In this document: positions 7,401-15,309 of the stretch, one piece after another
How the letters are laid out: the number at the start of each line of letters is the position of its first letter
Position numbering within the stretch: the first letter of the stretch is position 1
Assembly (NCBI GenBank): GCA_002414905.1
Contig: DIAY01000212.1
Span: forward strand, 52,337-116,336
DNA length: 64,000 nucleotides
Reading direction: 5' to 3'
From: Holophagales bacterium UBA5066
Lineage (GTDB): Bacteria > Acidobacteriota > Thermoanaerobaculia > UBA5066
Program-made: the position numbers and the translations under genes
Notes under the pieces: model-generated
What the model was told of the DNA's origin: nothing
The model's input: only the letters and a program-made list of their open reading frames with translations
Databases searched by the model: none

Positions 7401-9543
7401 CCCCGACCTCTGGCACCCCTCGTTCGGAGGCGAGAAGCCGATGGCGTTCGCCTTCCTCAACACCCTGCTCCGGACGACTGAATTCCCGCCGCAGCACCCC
7501 TGGTTCGCGGGCGGGACGCTGAACTACTACTACTTCGGCTACGTCCTTTCGGCCCTGCCGGCGCGCCTCCTCGGCATCGTCCCCGCTGTGGCCTACAACC
7601 TCGCCGTCCCGATGTTCTTCGCTCTGGCCGGGGTGGGCGCGTTCGCGGTGGGGCACTCTCTCGTGAGGTCCGCCTCCGCCCGGGGTGAAACGCGTGCGGC
7701 GGGGCGGCCTCTTCTCGCCGGCCTTCTCTCCACCGCGCTGCTCGTCCTTCTCGGAAACCTCGGGCAGGTCCGGCTCCTCCTGCGCGCGCTTCAGGCGCTC
7801 GGGGGAGGTACCACCTCTCGCTTCGACCCGCTCATGGCCGCCGTCGGCGCACTGAGGGCGCTGCTCGGCGCCCCCCTCCCGATCCGGCCCGAGGAGTGGT
7901 ACTGGAATGCGACGAGGCTCATTCCCGCCGTCGCCGGTCGCGGGAACGAGATCACCGAGTTTCCCTTCTTCACATTCCTCTTCGCGGACCTTCACCCACA
8001 CCTGATGGCGCTCCCACTCGGCCTCTTCCTCCTCGCGTGGGGCCTCGCGGTCTACGGCGGGAGCCCGAAAGGACGCGCGGGGTGGATTGCCGCACTGGCG
8101 CTCGGGGCGCTCGCGCTCGGTGCCGTCCGCGCGACGAACCCCTGGGACGGACCGATCCTGACCGTCGTCGTCGTGGCAGCTGCCGCCGCAGCGGGTTTCG
8201 CCCGGGCGCCGGGAGCCGGGCGACAGCGCAGGTTCAGCCTCGCCGGCGCGTGGGCGCTTGCACCGGTGTTCTTCTCCTTCGTCCTCTTCAGGCCGTTCGG
8301 CGCCTCCTACGCAGCTCCTTACACCGACGTCCTGCGATTCACCGGAGAAGCGACGCCCCTCGCCGCGTGGCTCTGGCTCTGGGGTGTGCCGGCATTCGCC
8401 GTGGCCGGTCTCATCGCCTATGAGCTGGCCCGCCGCCTCGCCGAGACACCGGCGTCCGTCCTCGGTGAGGCCGCCTTCTGGCGGGGTCCGGTCGTTCTCG
8501 GGTTCGCGGCCTCGGCCGTCGTCCTCGCCACATTGCTCGTGGCCGGCGTCCCGGCGGCACTCGTCGCCTGGCCGCTCGCCGCGGCCGCGCTCGCGGCAGC
8601 CGTCCGGCGCGACGCGGGGCTCGGCCCCGAGCGCCGGGCCGTGCTTCTCCTGGCCGCGACTGCGTTTCTCGTCACGATCGGCGTCGACCGCTTCGCCGTT
8701 GGCGGCGATCGGATGAACACCGTCTTCAAGCTTTCCTTCCAGGCCTTCGCGATTCTGGCCGTCGTGTCGGGGCCCGCCCTCGCGTGGACCGTCGCGGCCT
8801 TGCGCGCCAGCTCCGCTCCGAGATTCGGCGGGTGGCACGCCATGGTCGCTCTCCTCCTTCTCGGGGCCGCGCTCTATCCGCTGACGGCGACGCCCGCACG
8901 CCTGGCTCAGCGCTTCCCGCGCGTTCAGCCCGGCAGCGGATGCGTGCCGTTTTTGGACGTCCCCACACCGCCTTCCGCACCACCCGGCGCGGACGTGGAA
9001 GGTCCTCCCCACGGTCTCGATGGCACCGCGTTCCTCCGAGGTGCGGCGCTCTGCGAGTCGGGGCGGTTCATCCCTCTTCGCTGGGATGGGGAGGCGATTG
9101 CATGGCTCCAAGCTCACGAGAAGGGTTCGCCCGCCCTTCTCGAGGCGGTCCTGACGGAATACCGCTGGGGTTCGCGTTTCAGCAGCGAGACCGGGATTCC
9201 GGCGTTCGCCGGCTGGAGCTGGCACGTTCGTCAGCACCGTGCCTCCGTACCGGGGGACGTCGTGACGAAGAGGATCGAGGAGGTGGCTGCTTTCTATTGC
9301 AAACGCCTCTCGCTTCCGGGGGAGGTCCCCGCCGAGGGCTTCATCACCGTGGACGAGGCGCGCCGTTTCCTCGCGCACAACCGCGTCCGCTGGGTCGTCG
9401 CGGGTCTCCTCGAACGAGCCGTCTACCCGGAGGAAGGGCTGGCAAAGCTTCCCCAGCTCGAGCGGCTGGGAATTCTCGAGGTGGCCTACCGCAACCCGGG
9501 GGTCACGCTCTACCGCGTCCGCGTCGACCAGAGCTCACGGTAG
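4414..9543 (+). CDS. Giant membrane protein: GT-C (GT39-like) half fused to DUF2298 half
   Basis: The product has 1709 residues and about 30 hydrophobic helices in two halves. The N-terminal half (about 1-700) looks like a GT39-type GT-C glycosyltransferase: after the first helices comes WDEGALLHPDEYG (about 109-121), the acidic first extracytoplasmic loop that carries the catalytic Asp/Glu in this fold. A soluble extracytoplasmic domain occupies about 540-860. The C-terminal half (about 900-1709) has DUF2298 (Chlor_Arch_YYY) hallmarks: HPSFGGEKPMAFAFLN, GGTLNYYYFGY, FADLHPHLMALPLG and GDRMNTVFKLSFQAF. Known members use polyprenyl-phosphate sugars or are uncharacterised, so glycan assembly outside the inner membrane is inferred. 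It begins with TTG without a ribosome site (TATCGT 13 bases upstream) and overlaps the convergent GT39-like gene by nine bases. Confidence 0.85.
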   Translation: MNEPSLLDLVRSLATRKRLLRLLLVAVAFGSLAMAASLLLSPGVSLLRPLAWVVSAVALGEAARLAGRTKVGETPVATPVEVLRRRPSARTFALLAVVLVGIGFRVSWLSWDEGALLHPDEYGLTGTLTRLSFPKNAAEWFDTRLSPMSPYPHYDVDGQRLPGKAPDEAMRWGQWPQFLIRGTAELLSGRPEAPGEDFTRFADLRLLGRRLSAVTSVLTLGLLFLLARRLTSPPTALLATALAALAPLALQQSRFLTVDGFAALFATAALLPVVRIAAPRDGERGPKAPAALFGLLAAMAVASRLNLAPIVLLLPLALLLRERGVPLSALLRRAAGPVFLGAIVFLATFRVTQPMSFRAPRGETTPFTLTLNADWLRNVELARSESALETSAPPAEQWAGRTRLLFPSLNTFLWGLGIPGGLLALAGLGLSLAAIAKGSARAGPGTLVLLAWTVAFFLFMAMRPVSSVRYFLPLYPLFAFFGALALERLEERLRTRGARLAAVVPAAAVLFALAWAWGFTGIWRRPNTRIAASRYLYANLPAAANVVLDGGEGPRRIPLRDGRSRVVSEEATGLPIPAGTVGALRRVEFPHVWGPPGSEIRIAIRKSGSSAPLAEGTFPVPPTRHHPLGDAAAVSVGPLALQPGQDYEVVLSARGGSVTITSSVLLSETWDEVLPCALAGLDGRLYDGRLLAVRGPDNAVKRDAVLAAVAEADAIVLSSPRSLWVVPRLPLNHPFTMAYYRALFDGRLGFAAAPASPFQAPLRLGPLWISDVAGAMSWRRPPVLPLAAPGPFAAEEAFFVYDHAPVWVFTRVAQRSPAELDAILPASLLLDVVPQTPLQASAAPDGLMLPPDRLARDAAGEGRNDAPSPDSRLNRSPALTILAWLALLALLGLAGLPFTAAAFSRLPSAAFAFARFAGLLLSAWLSWLLASLRVVPFGRGAILVALFFVLLASGTLAWRNRVSLLELLRRERRTLLATELLFYALLALGLLLRFGNPDLWHPSFGGEKPMAFAFLNTLLRTTEFPPQHPWFAGGTLNYYYFGYVLSALPARLLGIVPAVAYNLAVPMFFALAGVGAFAVGHSLVRSASARGETRAAGRPLLAGLLSTALLVLLGNLGQVRLLLRALQALGGGTTSRFDPLMAAVGALRALLGAPLPIRPEEWYWNATRLIPAVAGRGNEITEFPFFTFLFADLHPHLMALPLGLFLLAWGLAVYGGSPKGRAGWIAALALGALALGAVRATNPWDGPILTVVVVAAAAAAGFARAPGAGRQRRFSLAGAWALAPVFFSFVLFRPFGASYAAPYTDVLRFTGEATPLAAWLWLWGVPAFAVAGLIAYELARRLAETPASVLGEAAFWRGPVVLGFAASAVVLATLLVAGVPAALVAWPLAAAALAAAVRRDAGLGPERRAVLLLAATAFLVTIGVDRFAVGGDRMNTVFKLSFQAFAILAVVSGPALAWTVAALRASSAPRFGGWHAMVALLLLGAALYPLTATPARLAQRFPRVQPGSGCVPFLDVPTPPSAPPGADVEGPPHGLDGTAFLRGAALCESGRFIPLRWDGEAIAWLQAHEKGSPALLEAVLTEYRWGSRFSSETGIPAFAGWSWHVRQHRASVPGDVVTKRIEEVAAFYCKRLSLPGEVPAEGFITVDEARRFLAHNRVRWVVAGLLERAVYPEEGLAKLPQLERLGILEVAYRNPGVTLYRVRVDQSSR

Positions 9544-11625
9544 GCCGACGCGGGCGGCCCGGCCGCCAGGCGTTTCGGCAGGCGCCTCGACGCGGAGGAA
9601 GCCGTGGTCGGGCCCTGCGGCGGCGACACGCAGGACGTTCGCCCGCGGGAAGAGGCGCAGGAGCTCGTCGAGGCCCCCTTCGTCTCGCGGTGACAGGAGG
9701 AAGAGGAGTGCGCCGTCCGGATCGAAGTCCTTGCGTCGCTCATCAACTCCACCAAACGCCGGCCCGAGCGCCTTGACGAGCGGGCGCTCCGCAGGGCCGA
9801 GGCCCGGGGAACGCCCTGCGAGACCCGCTTCCATGGCCACGGCCCGGTCGTCGGCCCCATGAGGCACGCCGACGACGAAGACGTTTCCCGCCCGCCCTCC
9901 GTTGTGAACGAACGCAGCGACCTCCGCCGCCATTTCGCGATGAGGGTGAGCCGCGGCGGCGTAGGCAGGGAGCCAGGCCTCGAGGAGAACGGCGCGCGCA
10001 GACAGGGCCGGTCCGATCAGGAGGAGCGCGGCAACGGCGGCCGATGCGGCTTTGCATCCGCGCGCGCGGGACGTTCGCACGGCCCACGCGAGCCCCGAGC
10101 CGGCGACGAGAATTACCGGCGCGAGAGCGCCGCTGGCGCGCGTCGTGCTCGGGTTCTCGATTGGATGGGCCGCAGCGACCGCGGAGGGGAGGAGAAGAAG
10201 GACGACCGAGGCGGGGACGAGGAGGGCGGCCCGGTCACGCCTCCGGAGCGCGCCCGCCAGGATGAGCCCGACCCCGGCAGCGAAGAGGCTGCCCGTGACG
10301 GGATCGAGGAAGGGTCGTCCTGGGGCACCCTGGAACCAGCCTCGGTCTCCGGCAACGTGGAGAGCGGCCAGCGCTGGCTGCACTCCGTGAAGAAGATCCG
10401 GGACGCGCCGGAGGAGGGCGCCCGAGGGGTCCGACGCGTCGGTGTCGCCCAGGACCCGGGTCCGGGCGCGAGCCCAGAACTCCCGGGGGTACTCCGCCGC
10501 ATAGCGGGCGAGCGGCACGACGCAGGCGCCGGCGACGAGCACCAGGGCGAAGAGGCCGCGCCGGAGGCGATCCCGGGCCGGGCGGGTATCACGAACGGCC
10601 AGCAGCGCCGCGGCTGCGACGAGGAAGGGGAGGAAGCGTACGGACTGGTACGTGTAGAAACCGAGACCGAGGACGACTCCGGCCGCGAGGAAATCGCGTC
10701 TCCTGCCCTCCCGTGCGGCGCGCAGGAGAAATGTGAGAAGGAGGAGAGTCACCGCGGGCAGCAGGACGATTCGCAGGCCGAGACGGGAGAGGACGAGGTG
10801 CCACCCGGAGACGGCGGCGAGCCCCGCGGAAGCGAGGCCAGCGGCCTGGGCCGCACGGCGTCCGCGTGGCCGGGCCAGCTCGTGGGCTGCCAGGAAGAAG
10901 AGAGGGATCGTGAGCGTCCCTTCGAGCGCGGTCAGGAAGGTCAGCTCCGAGAGGCCGAAGCCGAACCCGGGAAGCAGCGCGAGAAGGGCGAGGAGGTACA
11001 TCTGGAGAGGCTCGCGCCCCCCGTTCGTGGCGCAGAAGACGGGGCGGGCGCCGTCGGCGATGCGGACCGCATCGAGAGCCTTCTCCACGTGATCGCTCGT
11101 CGGCTCGGGGGGGACTGCGGAGAAGGCGCCGAACCGCAGGGCGCCGCCGGCCAGCGTGAGAGCGAGGAGCGTCAGAAGGGCTGCTCGCGACGGGAGCGCG
11201 AAATTCGGTCTTCTTGCCTCCTCTGGAGCCGAGAGACCCCGGAGGAGCGAAGCGATCGAGGCTCCCCAGGCGAAGAGCCCGAGGAGAGTGAAGCGGTTCT
11301 GTCCGTTCCAGAGGGCGGCGCCGACGGCCAGGAGAAGTCCCGAAACGACCCAGGCCGGGCGGCTCGCGAAGGCAGGGGCGGGAGAGTAGTCCGTCGCGGG
11401 CCTGAGGACGCCCCCCGCGGGCGACTTCGAGAAGGAACCGACCCACCTTCGTCCGAAGGCCGGGAGCCCGCCGGGAATCGTCGCGAGCGCGGCTGCCACC
11501 GCCGCCGCCGCGAGGAATGCCGTGCCGAGGCCGGGCGCGCCTCGCGGCGCGAGAGAGGCGCCGGCGAAGGCGAGCGCGAGGGCGACACCCGCGTGAACGC
11601 TCGCTCTCCCGCGGTCGAGGGTCAA
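9535..11625 (-). CDS. GT39-like polytopic glycosyltransferase
   Basis: Product of 696 residues with 11-13 predicted transmembrane helices and a C-terminal periplasmic domain, the architecture of polyprenyl-phosphate-sugar-dependent GT-C enzymes. The first loop carries PPEPTSDHVEKALDAVRI with an acidic pair, and later ARPVFCATNGGREPLQMYLL and SGWHLVLSRLGLRI resemble the loop motifs of this family. Transfer of a sugar to a periplasmic lipid or protein acceptor is inferred. The proposed start is TTG at 11623-11625, which overlaps the stop of the upstream symporter gene as TTGA; GGAG lies 12 bases upstream. The open frame continues upstream only as a shadow of that symporter. It is convergent with the GT-C/DUF2298 gene. 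Confidence 0.8.
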   Translation of the reverse strand: MTLDRGRASVHAGVALALAFAGASLAPRGAPGLGTAFLAAAAVAAALATIPGGLPAFGRRWVGSFSKSPAGGVLRPATDYSPAPAFASRPAWVVSGLLLAVGAALWNGQNRFTLLGLFAWGASIASLLRGLSAPEEARRPNFALPSRAALLTLLALTLAGGALRFGAFSAVPPEPTSDHVEKALDAVRIADGARPVFCATNGGREPLQMYLLALLALLPGFGFGLSELTFLTALEGTLTIPLFFLAAHELARPRGRRAAQAAGLASAGLAAVSGWHLVLSRLGLRIVLLPAVTLLLLTFLLRAAREGRRRDFLAAGVVLGLGFYTYQSVRFLPFLVAAAALLAVRDTRPARDRLRRGLFALVLVAGACVVPLARYAAEYPREFWARARTRVLGDTDASDPSGALLRRVPDLLHGVQPALAALHVAGDRGWFQGAPGRPFLDPVTGSLFAAGVGLILAGALRRRDRAALLVPASVVLLLLPSAVAAAHPIENPSTTRASGALAPVILVAGSGLAWAVRTSRARGCKAASAAVAALLLIGPALSARAVLLEAWLPAYAAAAHPHREMAAEVAAFVHNGGRAGNVFVVGVPHGADDRAVAMEAGLAGRSPGLGPAERPLVKALGPAFGGVDERRKDFDPDGALLFLLSPRDEGGLDELLRLFPRANVLRVAAAGPDHGFLRVEAPAETPGGRAARVGLP

Positions 11626-13175
11626 CCTTTCGTCCGCTCCCCGGTCCAGTACGGCGTCTCGATGCCGATGTCCCGGACGGAGACGAACCCTTCCTTCCCC
11701 CCGGTCCTCTCGTAGTGCCGAAGCGCCGCGAAGACGTGTTTGCCCCCGATCAGGATGATCGGGACGTTGGCGGAGGCGACGAGGATGTTCACGAGATCGG
11801 TGACGTACCAGATGTTGCCGAGCTGGAGGTCGGCGAGGACCGTCAGGACTCCGAACGGCACGAAGACGAGGGCTCCGACGGCGCGGAGGCCGAGGATGAA
11901 GCGCCTCTCCCGCGAGAGCATGTTCGCGCTGATCTCGGCGAAGACGATCATCCCGATGAGCGTCGTGAAAGCGAAGAGGGCGTAGCTGACGGAGAGGAGC
12001 ACCTGGACCGTCGCGTCGAAGGACGTTCCCGGGACGAGGTGGCGCGCCGAGGACATGAAGACGAGGAGCTTGTCGGCCTTCTTCGCCTCCCACGCGAAGG
12101 CGTCCGGGACGGTCCAGAGCCGCGCCATGACCGTCACGAAGCCGGCCATCGAGCAGATGATCACGGTGTCGAAGAAGACGCCCATCGACTGGACGAGCCC
12201 CTGCTCGACGGGGTGCCGGTTGTCGGCGGCGGCGGCGGCCATCGTGATCGTTCCTTGCCCCGCCTCGTTCACCATCAGGCCGCGCTTGATCCCCTGCTGG
12301 AGGGCGACGCCGAAGGCCCCGCCGAAAATCGCCTCGGGCGCAAAAGCTCCCGCGAAGACGGACGCGAAGAAGTAGGGCACGAGCCGCCAGTTGACGACGA
12401 CGAGGACGAAGACGACCCCGCAGTAGAGGACGGCCATGAACGGGACGCAGAGGTCGGTGAAGCGGATGACGCGCTTGAGCCCCCCGAGGACGAGGGCGGC
12501 GACCGAGACGATCAGGAGCGCCCCGATTACGAAGTAGACGGGGGAGGTCCTCCCGTACGGCGTTCCGGCGATCGTGCTCGCGACCGAGCCGAGCGCCGTG
12601 AAGAGGTGAAAGGTCTGGCTCGGGACGTTCAGGAGGGCGTAGGTGATGAAGAGCGCCGCGAGCGTGACGCCGATCCAGCGGCGGCTTCCGAGGATGCGCA
12701 TGCCGTAGAACGGCAGCCCGCCGACGAACTCGCTCTCCTTCTTCTCCTTGAAGAGCTGGGCGAGGGTCGCCTCGACGAAGCCGGTCGCCATGCCGAACGT
12801 ACCCGCGACCCACATCCAGAAGAGCGCGCCCGGTCCCCCGACCGTCACCGCGCCGGTGACCCCCATGATGTTTCCCGGGCCGGCGCGCATGGCCGAGCTG
12901 AGCATGAAGGCGGCAAACGGGCTGATTCCGGTCTCCGTCGCCTTGCGGTCCATCACGATCCGGACGCTCTCGCCGAAGCGCCGGAGCTGGACGCCGCCCG
13001 TCCGGATGGTGAACCAGACGCCCGTCCCGATGAGCATGAGCATCGCGAGCGAGAACTCGCCGAGGATCGGGATTGCCGCCCACGCGGCGACGTTCTTCGG
13101 GAAGTCCCACAGGAGGTCCGAGATCGGGACGAAGAACGCGAAGAGGTTGTTGACGACCTCGAAGATGTGGTTCAT
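11622..13175 (-). CDS. Sodium:alanine/glycine symporter (AGCS family)
   Basis: A 517-residue inner-membrane transporter of the alanine/glycine:cation symporter family, which imports small neutral amino acids with Na+. Family features include WAAIPILGEFSLAMLMLIGT in the first helices, MLSSAMRAGPGNIMGVTGAV, which carries the conserved G-x-G-N-x-x-G loop, PGALFWMWVAGTFGMATGF, and VNEAGQGTITMAAAAAD. The ATG at 13173-13175 has AAGGGACGG directly upstream. Its stop overlaps the start of the GT39-like gene, an unexpected partner that suggests co-transcription rather than shared chemistry. The upstream neighbour on the same strand is the ABC-F gene, 95 bases away. Confidence 0.92.
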   Translation of the reverse strand: MNHIFEVVNNLFAFFVPISDLLWDFPKNVAAWAAIPILGEFSLAMLMLIGTGVWFTIRTGGVQLRRFGESVRIVMDRKATETGISPFAAFMLSSAMRAGPGNIMGVTGAVTVGGPGALFWMWVAGTFGMATGFVEATLAQLFKEKKESEFVGGLPFYGMRILGSRRWIGVTLAALFITYALLNVPSQTFHLFTALGSVASTIAGTPYGRTSPVYFVIGALLIVSVAALVLGGLKRVIRFTDLCVPFMAVLYCGVVFVLVVVNWRLVPYFFASVFAGAFAPEAIFGGAFGVALQQGIKRGLMVNEAGQGTITMAAAAADNRHPVEQGLVQSMGVFFDTVIICSMAGFVTVMARLWTVPDAFAWEAKKADKLLVFMSSARHLVPGTSFDATVQVLLSVSYALFAFTTLIGMIVFAEISANMLSRERRFILGLRAVGALVFVPFGVLTVLADLQLGNIWYVTDLVNILVASANVPIILIGGKHVFAALRHYERTGGKEGFVSVRDIGIETPYWTGERTKG

Positions 13176-13269
13176 CCGTCCCTTTCCGTACGCGACTCGC
13201 GATCAGGTGCGCCGCGTCCGCGGGCGGCATTCTCCCCCAGGGGCGCGCCCCGCCCGCGAGGGGCCGGCT

Positions 13270-15126
13270 TCAGCCGGACAGCTCGGCCCAGCGCGCGTAG
13301 AGCCGGTCGACCTCGGCCTGAGACTCCTCGATCTCCCGGGCGAGAGCGACGAGGCGGGGCCCGTCGCTGACGACCTCGGGCCGATGACACTCGGACTTCA
13401 GCGCCTCGAGCTTCTCCTCGGCCGTAAGGATTCTCGGTTCGATTCCACCCAGCTCGCGCTGTTCGAGGTAGCCGAGCCGGCGCTTCCCGGTCTTCCCCGG
13501 TGGGGCGGCCGCGTCCGGGGCGGATTCCTGCCGCGCGTCGCGTCCCTTCTCCGCCTTCGTGACCGCCGCCGCGCTCTCGCGTCTCTCCTTGCGCCAGCGC
13601 TCCCACTGGTCGAGGCCGGCCAGAGCCGTCACCCCGCTGCCTCCCTCGGGGTCGAAGGCGAGGAGCGAGTCCGTGGCGCGGTCGAGGAAGGCGCGATCGT
13701 GGGAGACGAGGAGAAGCGCGCCGGGAAAGTCGGAAAGGCTCTCCTCGAGGACGTTCAGCGTCGCGAGGTCGAGGTCGTTCGTCGGCTCGTCCAGGACGAG
13801 GAGCTGTGCCGGGCTGAGCATGAGCCGCGCTACGAGGAGGCGACTCTGCTCGCCGCCCGAGAGGCGCGAGACCTTCATCTCCGCCTGCTCGGGTGAGAAG
13901 AGGAAGCGGTCGAGCCAGCTGCGGACGTGGATGAAGCGCCCGCGGTACTCCACCTGGTCCCCCTCCGGGCAGACCGTCTCCTTCACCGTCGCGTCCGGAT
14001 CGAGCGAGTCGCGCCCCTGCTCGAAGAGGGCGACCGAGACGCCTTCGGCGCGCGTCACCGTTCCCGTGTCGGGCCGCTCCGTACCGAGGAGGACGCGCAA
14101 GAGCGTCGACTTGCCACAGCCGTTCGGCCCGATGAGGCCGAGGCGGCTGCCCGGCCGCAGGAGGAGGTCGAGTCCCGAGAAGAGCGTCCGCCCGCCGTAG
14201 CCTTTCGAGATCCCCTCGGCGACGAGAAGCCGCTTCGGCGCACGCCCTGCCCCGGTGAAGTCGATCTTCGCCGTCCTCGCGACGTTCCGTTCGGCGATCG
14301 ACTCGATCTCGTCTCCGAGGGCCTCGGCCCTTTCGATGCGGGCCTTCTGCTTGGTGGCCCGAGCTTTCGGGCCGCGCCTCAGCCACTCCGTCTCGCGCCT
14401 CAGGACGTTGCGCAGGGACGACTCCCGGCTCTCCTGGGCGGCCAGGAGCACCTCCTTGGCCTCGAGCCACTTCTCGAAGCCGCCGGGTACCGAGAGGAGG
14501 CCGCCGGGGTTGCGCCGGTCGAGCTCGAGGATCCGTGTCGCCACCCGGGTCAGGAAGAGTCGATCGTGTGTGACCGTCACCGTCGCGAACGGTGCGCGCG
14601 AGAGAAGTTCTTCGAGCCAGACGATGCTCTCGACGTCGAGGTGGTTCGTCGGTTCGTCCAGCAGGAGAAGGTCGGGCTGCCGCACGAGCTCGCGGGCGAG
14701 GGCGACTCGCTTCTTCTGCCCTCCCGAGAGCGTGGACACGAGACTGTCGGGTCCGATGCCGCCGGTCGTCAGCGAGAGCTTCGCGAGCGCCTCGTCGGTT
14801 TTCAGCTCGGCCTCCCACGCCACGTCCTCGCCGTGGGAGACGTGGGCCTGCGCCCCCTCGAGGACGACGGACCTCACGGTCGCCCCTTCCGCAAAGCTCG
14901 GGATCTGGGGGACGAGGCCGACGGAGACGCCTCCCTGGAAGATGACGGTGCCGTCGTCGGGCGGGATCTCCTGGGCGAGGATCGTCAAAAGTGTCGATTT
15001 CCCCGCGCCGTTCGGCCCGATCAGCCCGATGCGCTCGTCGCGCTCGATCCCGAACGAGAGGCCGGAAAAGAGAGTTCGGGTGCCAAACGCCTTCGACAGG
15101 CGCTGCGCGGCGACGAGAGGTGGCAC
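13270..15126 (-). CDS. uup: ABC-F family ATPase, Uup-type
   Basis: Soluble protein of 618 residues with two ABC ATPase domains and no membrane segments, typical of ribosome-associated ABC-F proteins. Domain 1 has Walker A GPNGAGKST (about 37-45), signature LSGGQKKR and Walker B LLLDEPTNHLD. Domain 2 has GPNGCGKST (about 332-340), signature LSGGEQSRLLVARL and LVLDEPTNDLD. The inter-domain linker contains the basic helix RRGPKARATKQKARIERAE. The C-terminal 60 residues are a charged coiled coil ending in a WAEL motif, as in Uup rather than EttA. Start is GTG at 15124-15126, six bases after TAACGT, with no clear ribosome site. Role in translation or DNA-repair fitness is from family knowledge. 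Confidence 0.92.
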   Translation of the reverse strand: MPPLVAAQRLSKAFGTRTLFSGLSFGIERDERIGLIGPNGAGKSTLLTILAQEIPPDDGTVIFQGGVSVGLVPQIPSFAEGATVRSVVLEGAQAHVSHGEDVAWEAELKTDEALAKLSLTTGGIGPDSLVSTLSGGQKKRVALARELVRQPDLLLLDEPTNHLDVESIVWLEELLSRAPFATVTVTHDRLFLTRVATRILELDRRNPGGLLSVPGGFEKWLEAKEVLLAAQESRESSLRNVLRRETEWLRRGPKARATKQKARIERAEALGDEIESIAERNVARTAKIDFTGAGRAPKRLLVAEGISKGYGGRTLFSGLDLLLRPGSRLGLIGPNGCGKSTLLRVLLGTERPDTGTVTRAEGVSVALFEQGRDSLDPDATVKETVCPEGDQVEYRGRFIHVRSWLDRFLFSPEQAEMKVSRLSGGEQSRLLVARLMLSPAQLLVLDEPTNDLDLATLNVLEESLSDFPGALLLVSHDRAFLDRATDSLLAFDPEGGSGVTALAGLDQWERWRKERRESAAAVTKAEKGRDARQESAPDAAAPPGKTGKRRLGYLEQRELGGIEPRILTAEEKLEALKSECHRPEVVSDGPRLVALAREIEESQAEVDRLYARWAELSG

Positions 15127-15132
15127 CGCCTG

Positions 15133-15138
15133 ACGTTA
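15133..15138 (-). promoter_or_regulatory. TANNNT -10 element (TAACGT) for uup
   Basis: TAACGT on the minus strand ends six bases before the GTG start of uup and no purine-rich ribosome site is present. It is consistent with a leaderless transcript. Confidence 0.35.
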
Positions 15139-15226
15139 GCAGAGGCCCGGGCCTGGCGCGGAGACTCGGCAGCCCGGGGCTTCGGGATCGCCCGAAGCGA
15201 CCGGGTGCCGGCGGAAATCTCCGGGC

Positions 15227-15256
15227 TTTACGAAACCGTGGATTCCGTCGTATACG
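15227..15256 (+). promoter_or_regulatory. Sigma70-like promoter for the aldehyde reductase gene
   Basis: TTTACG (15227-15232) and TATACG (15251-15256) are separated by 18 bases, upstream of a leader that ends in AAGGAGA and the ATG at 15310. The boxes are imperfect, so this is a prediction. Confidence 0.4.
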
Positions 15257-15309
15257 CTTCGGCCCGGATGCGCCCGGCCGCGCCCGGCCGCACCGCAAGG
15301 AGACAATCC

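Noticed and set aside
6241..9378. A 1045-codon open frame antisense to the giant GT-C/DUF2298 gene
   Set aside because: It is Arg/Glu/Gly-rich with no domain, hydrophobic pattern or start signal; long antisense frames are expected at this GC content, and the plus-strand protein has clear domains.
11626..13230. N-terminal extension of the GT39-like frame to 13230
   Set aside because: The additional 535 codons overlap the symporter gene and read as Arg/Pro/His-rich non-protein sequence; membrane-protein character begins only at about 11600.
11517..13370. Long plus-strand frame opposite the symporter gene
   Set aside because: Its composition (Asp/Glu/Arg repeats) is that of a reverse-strand shadow; the minus-strand symporter has all AGCS motifs.
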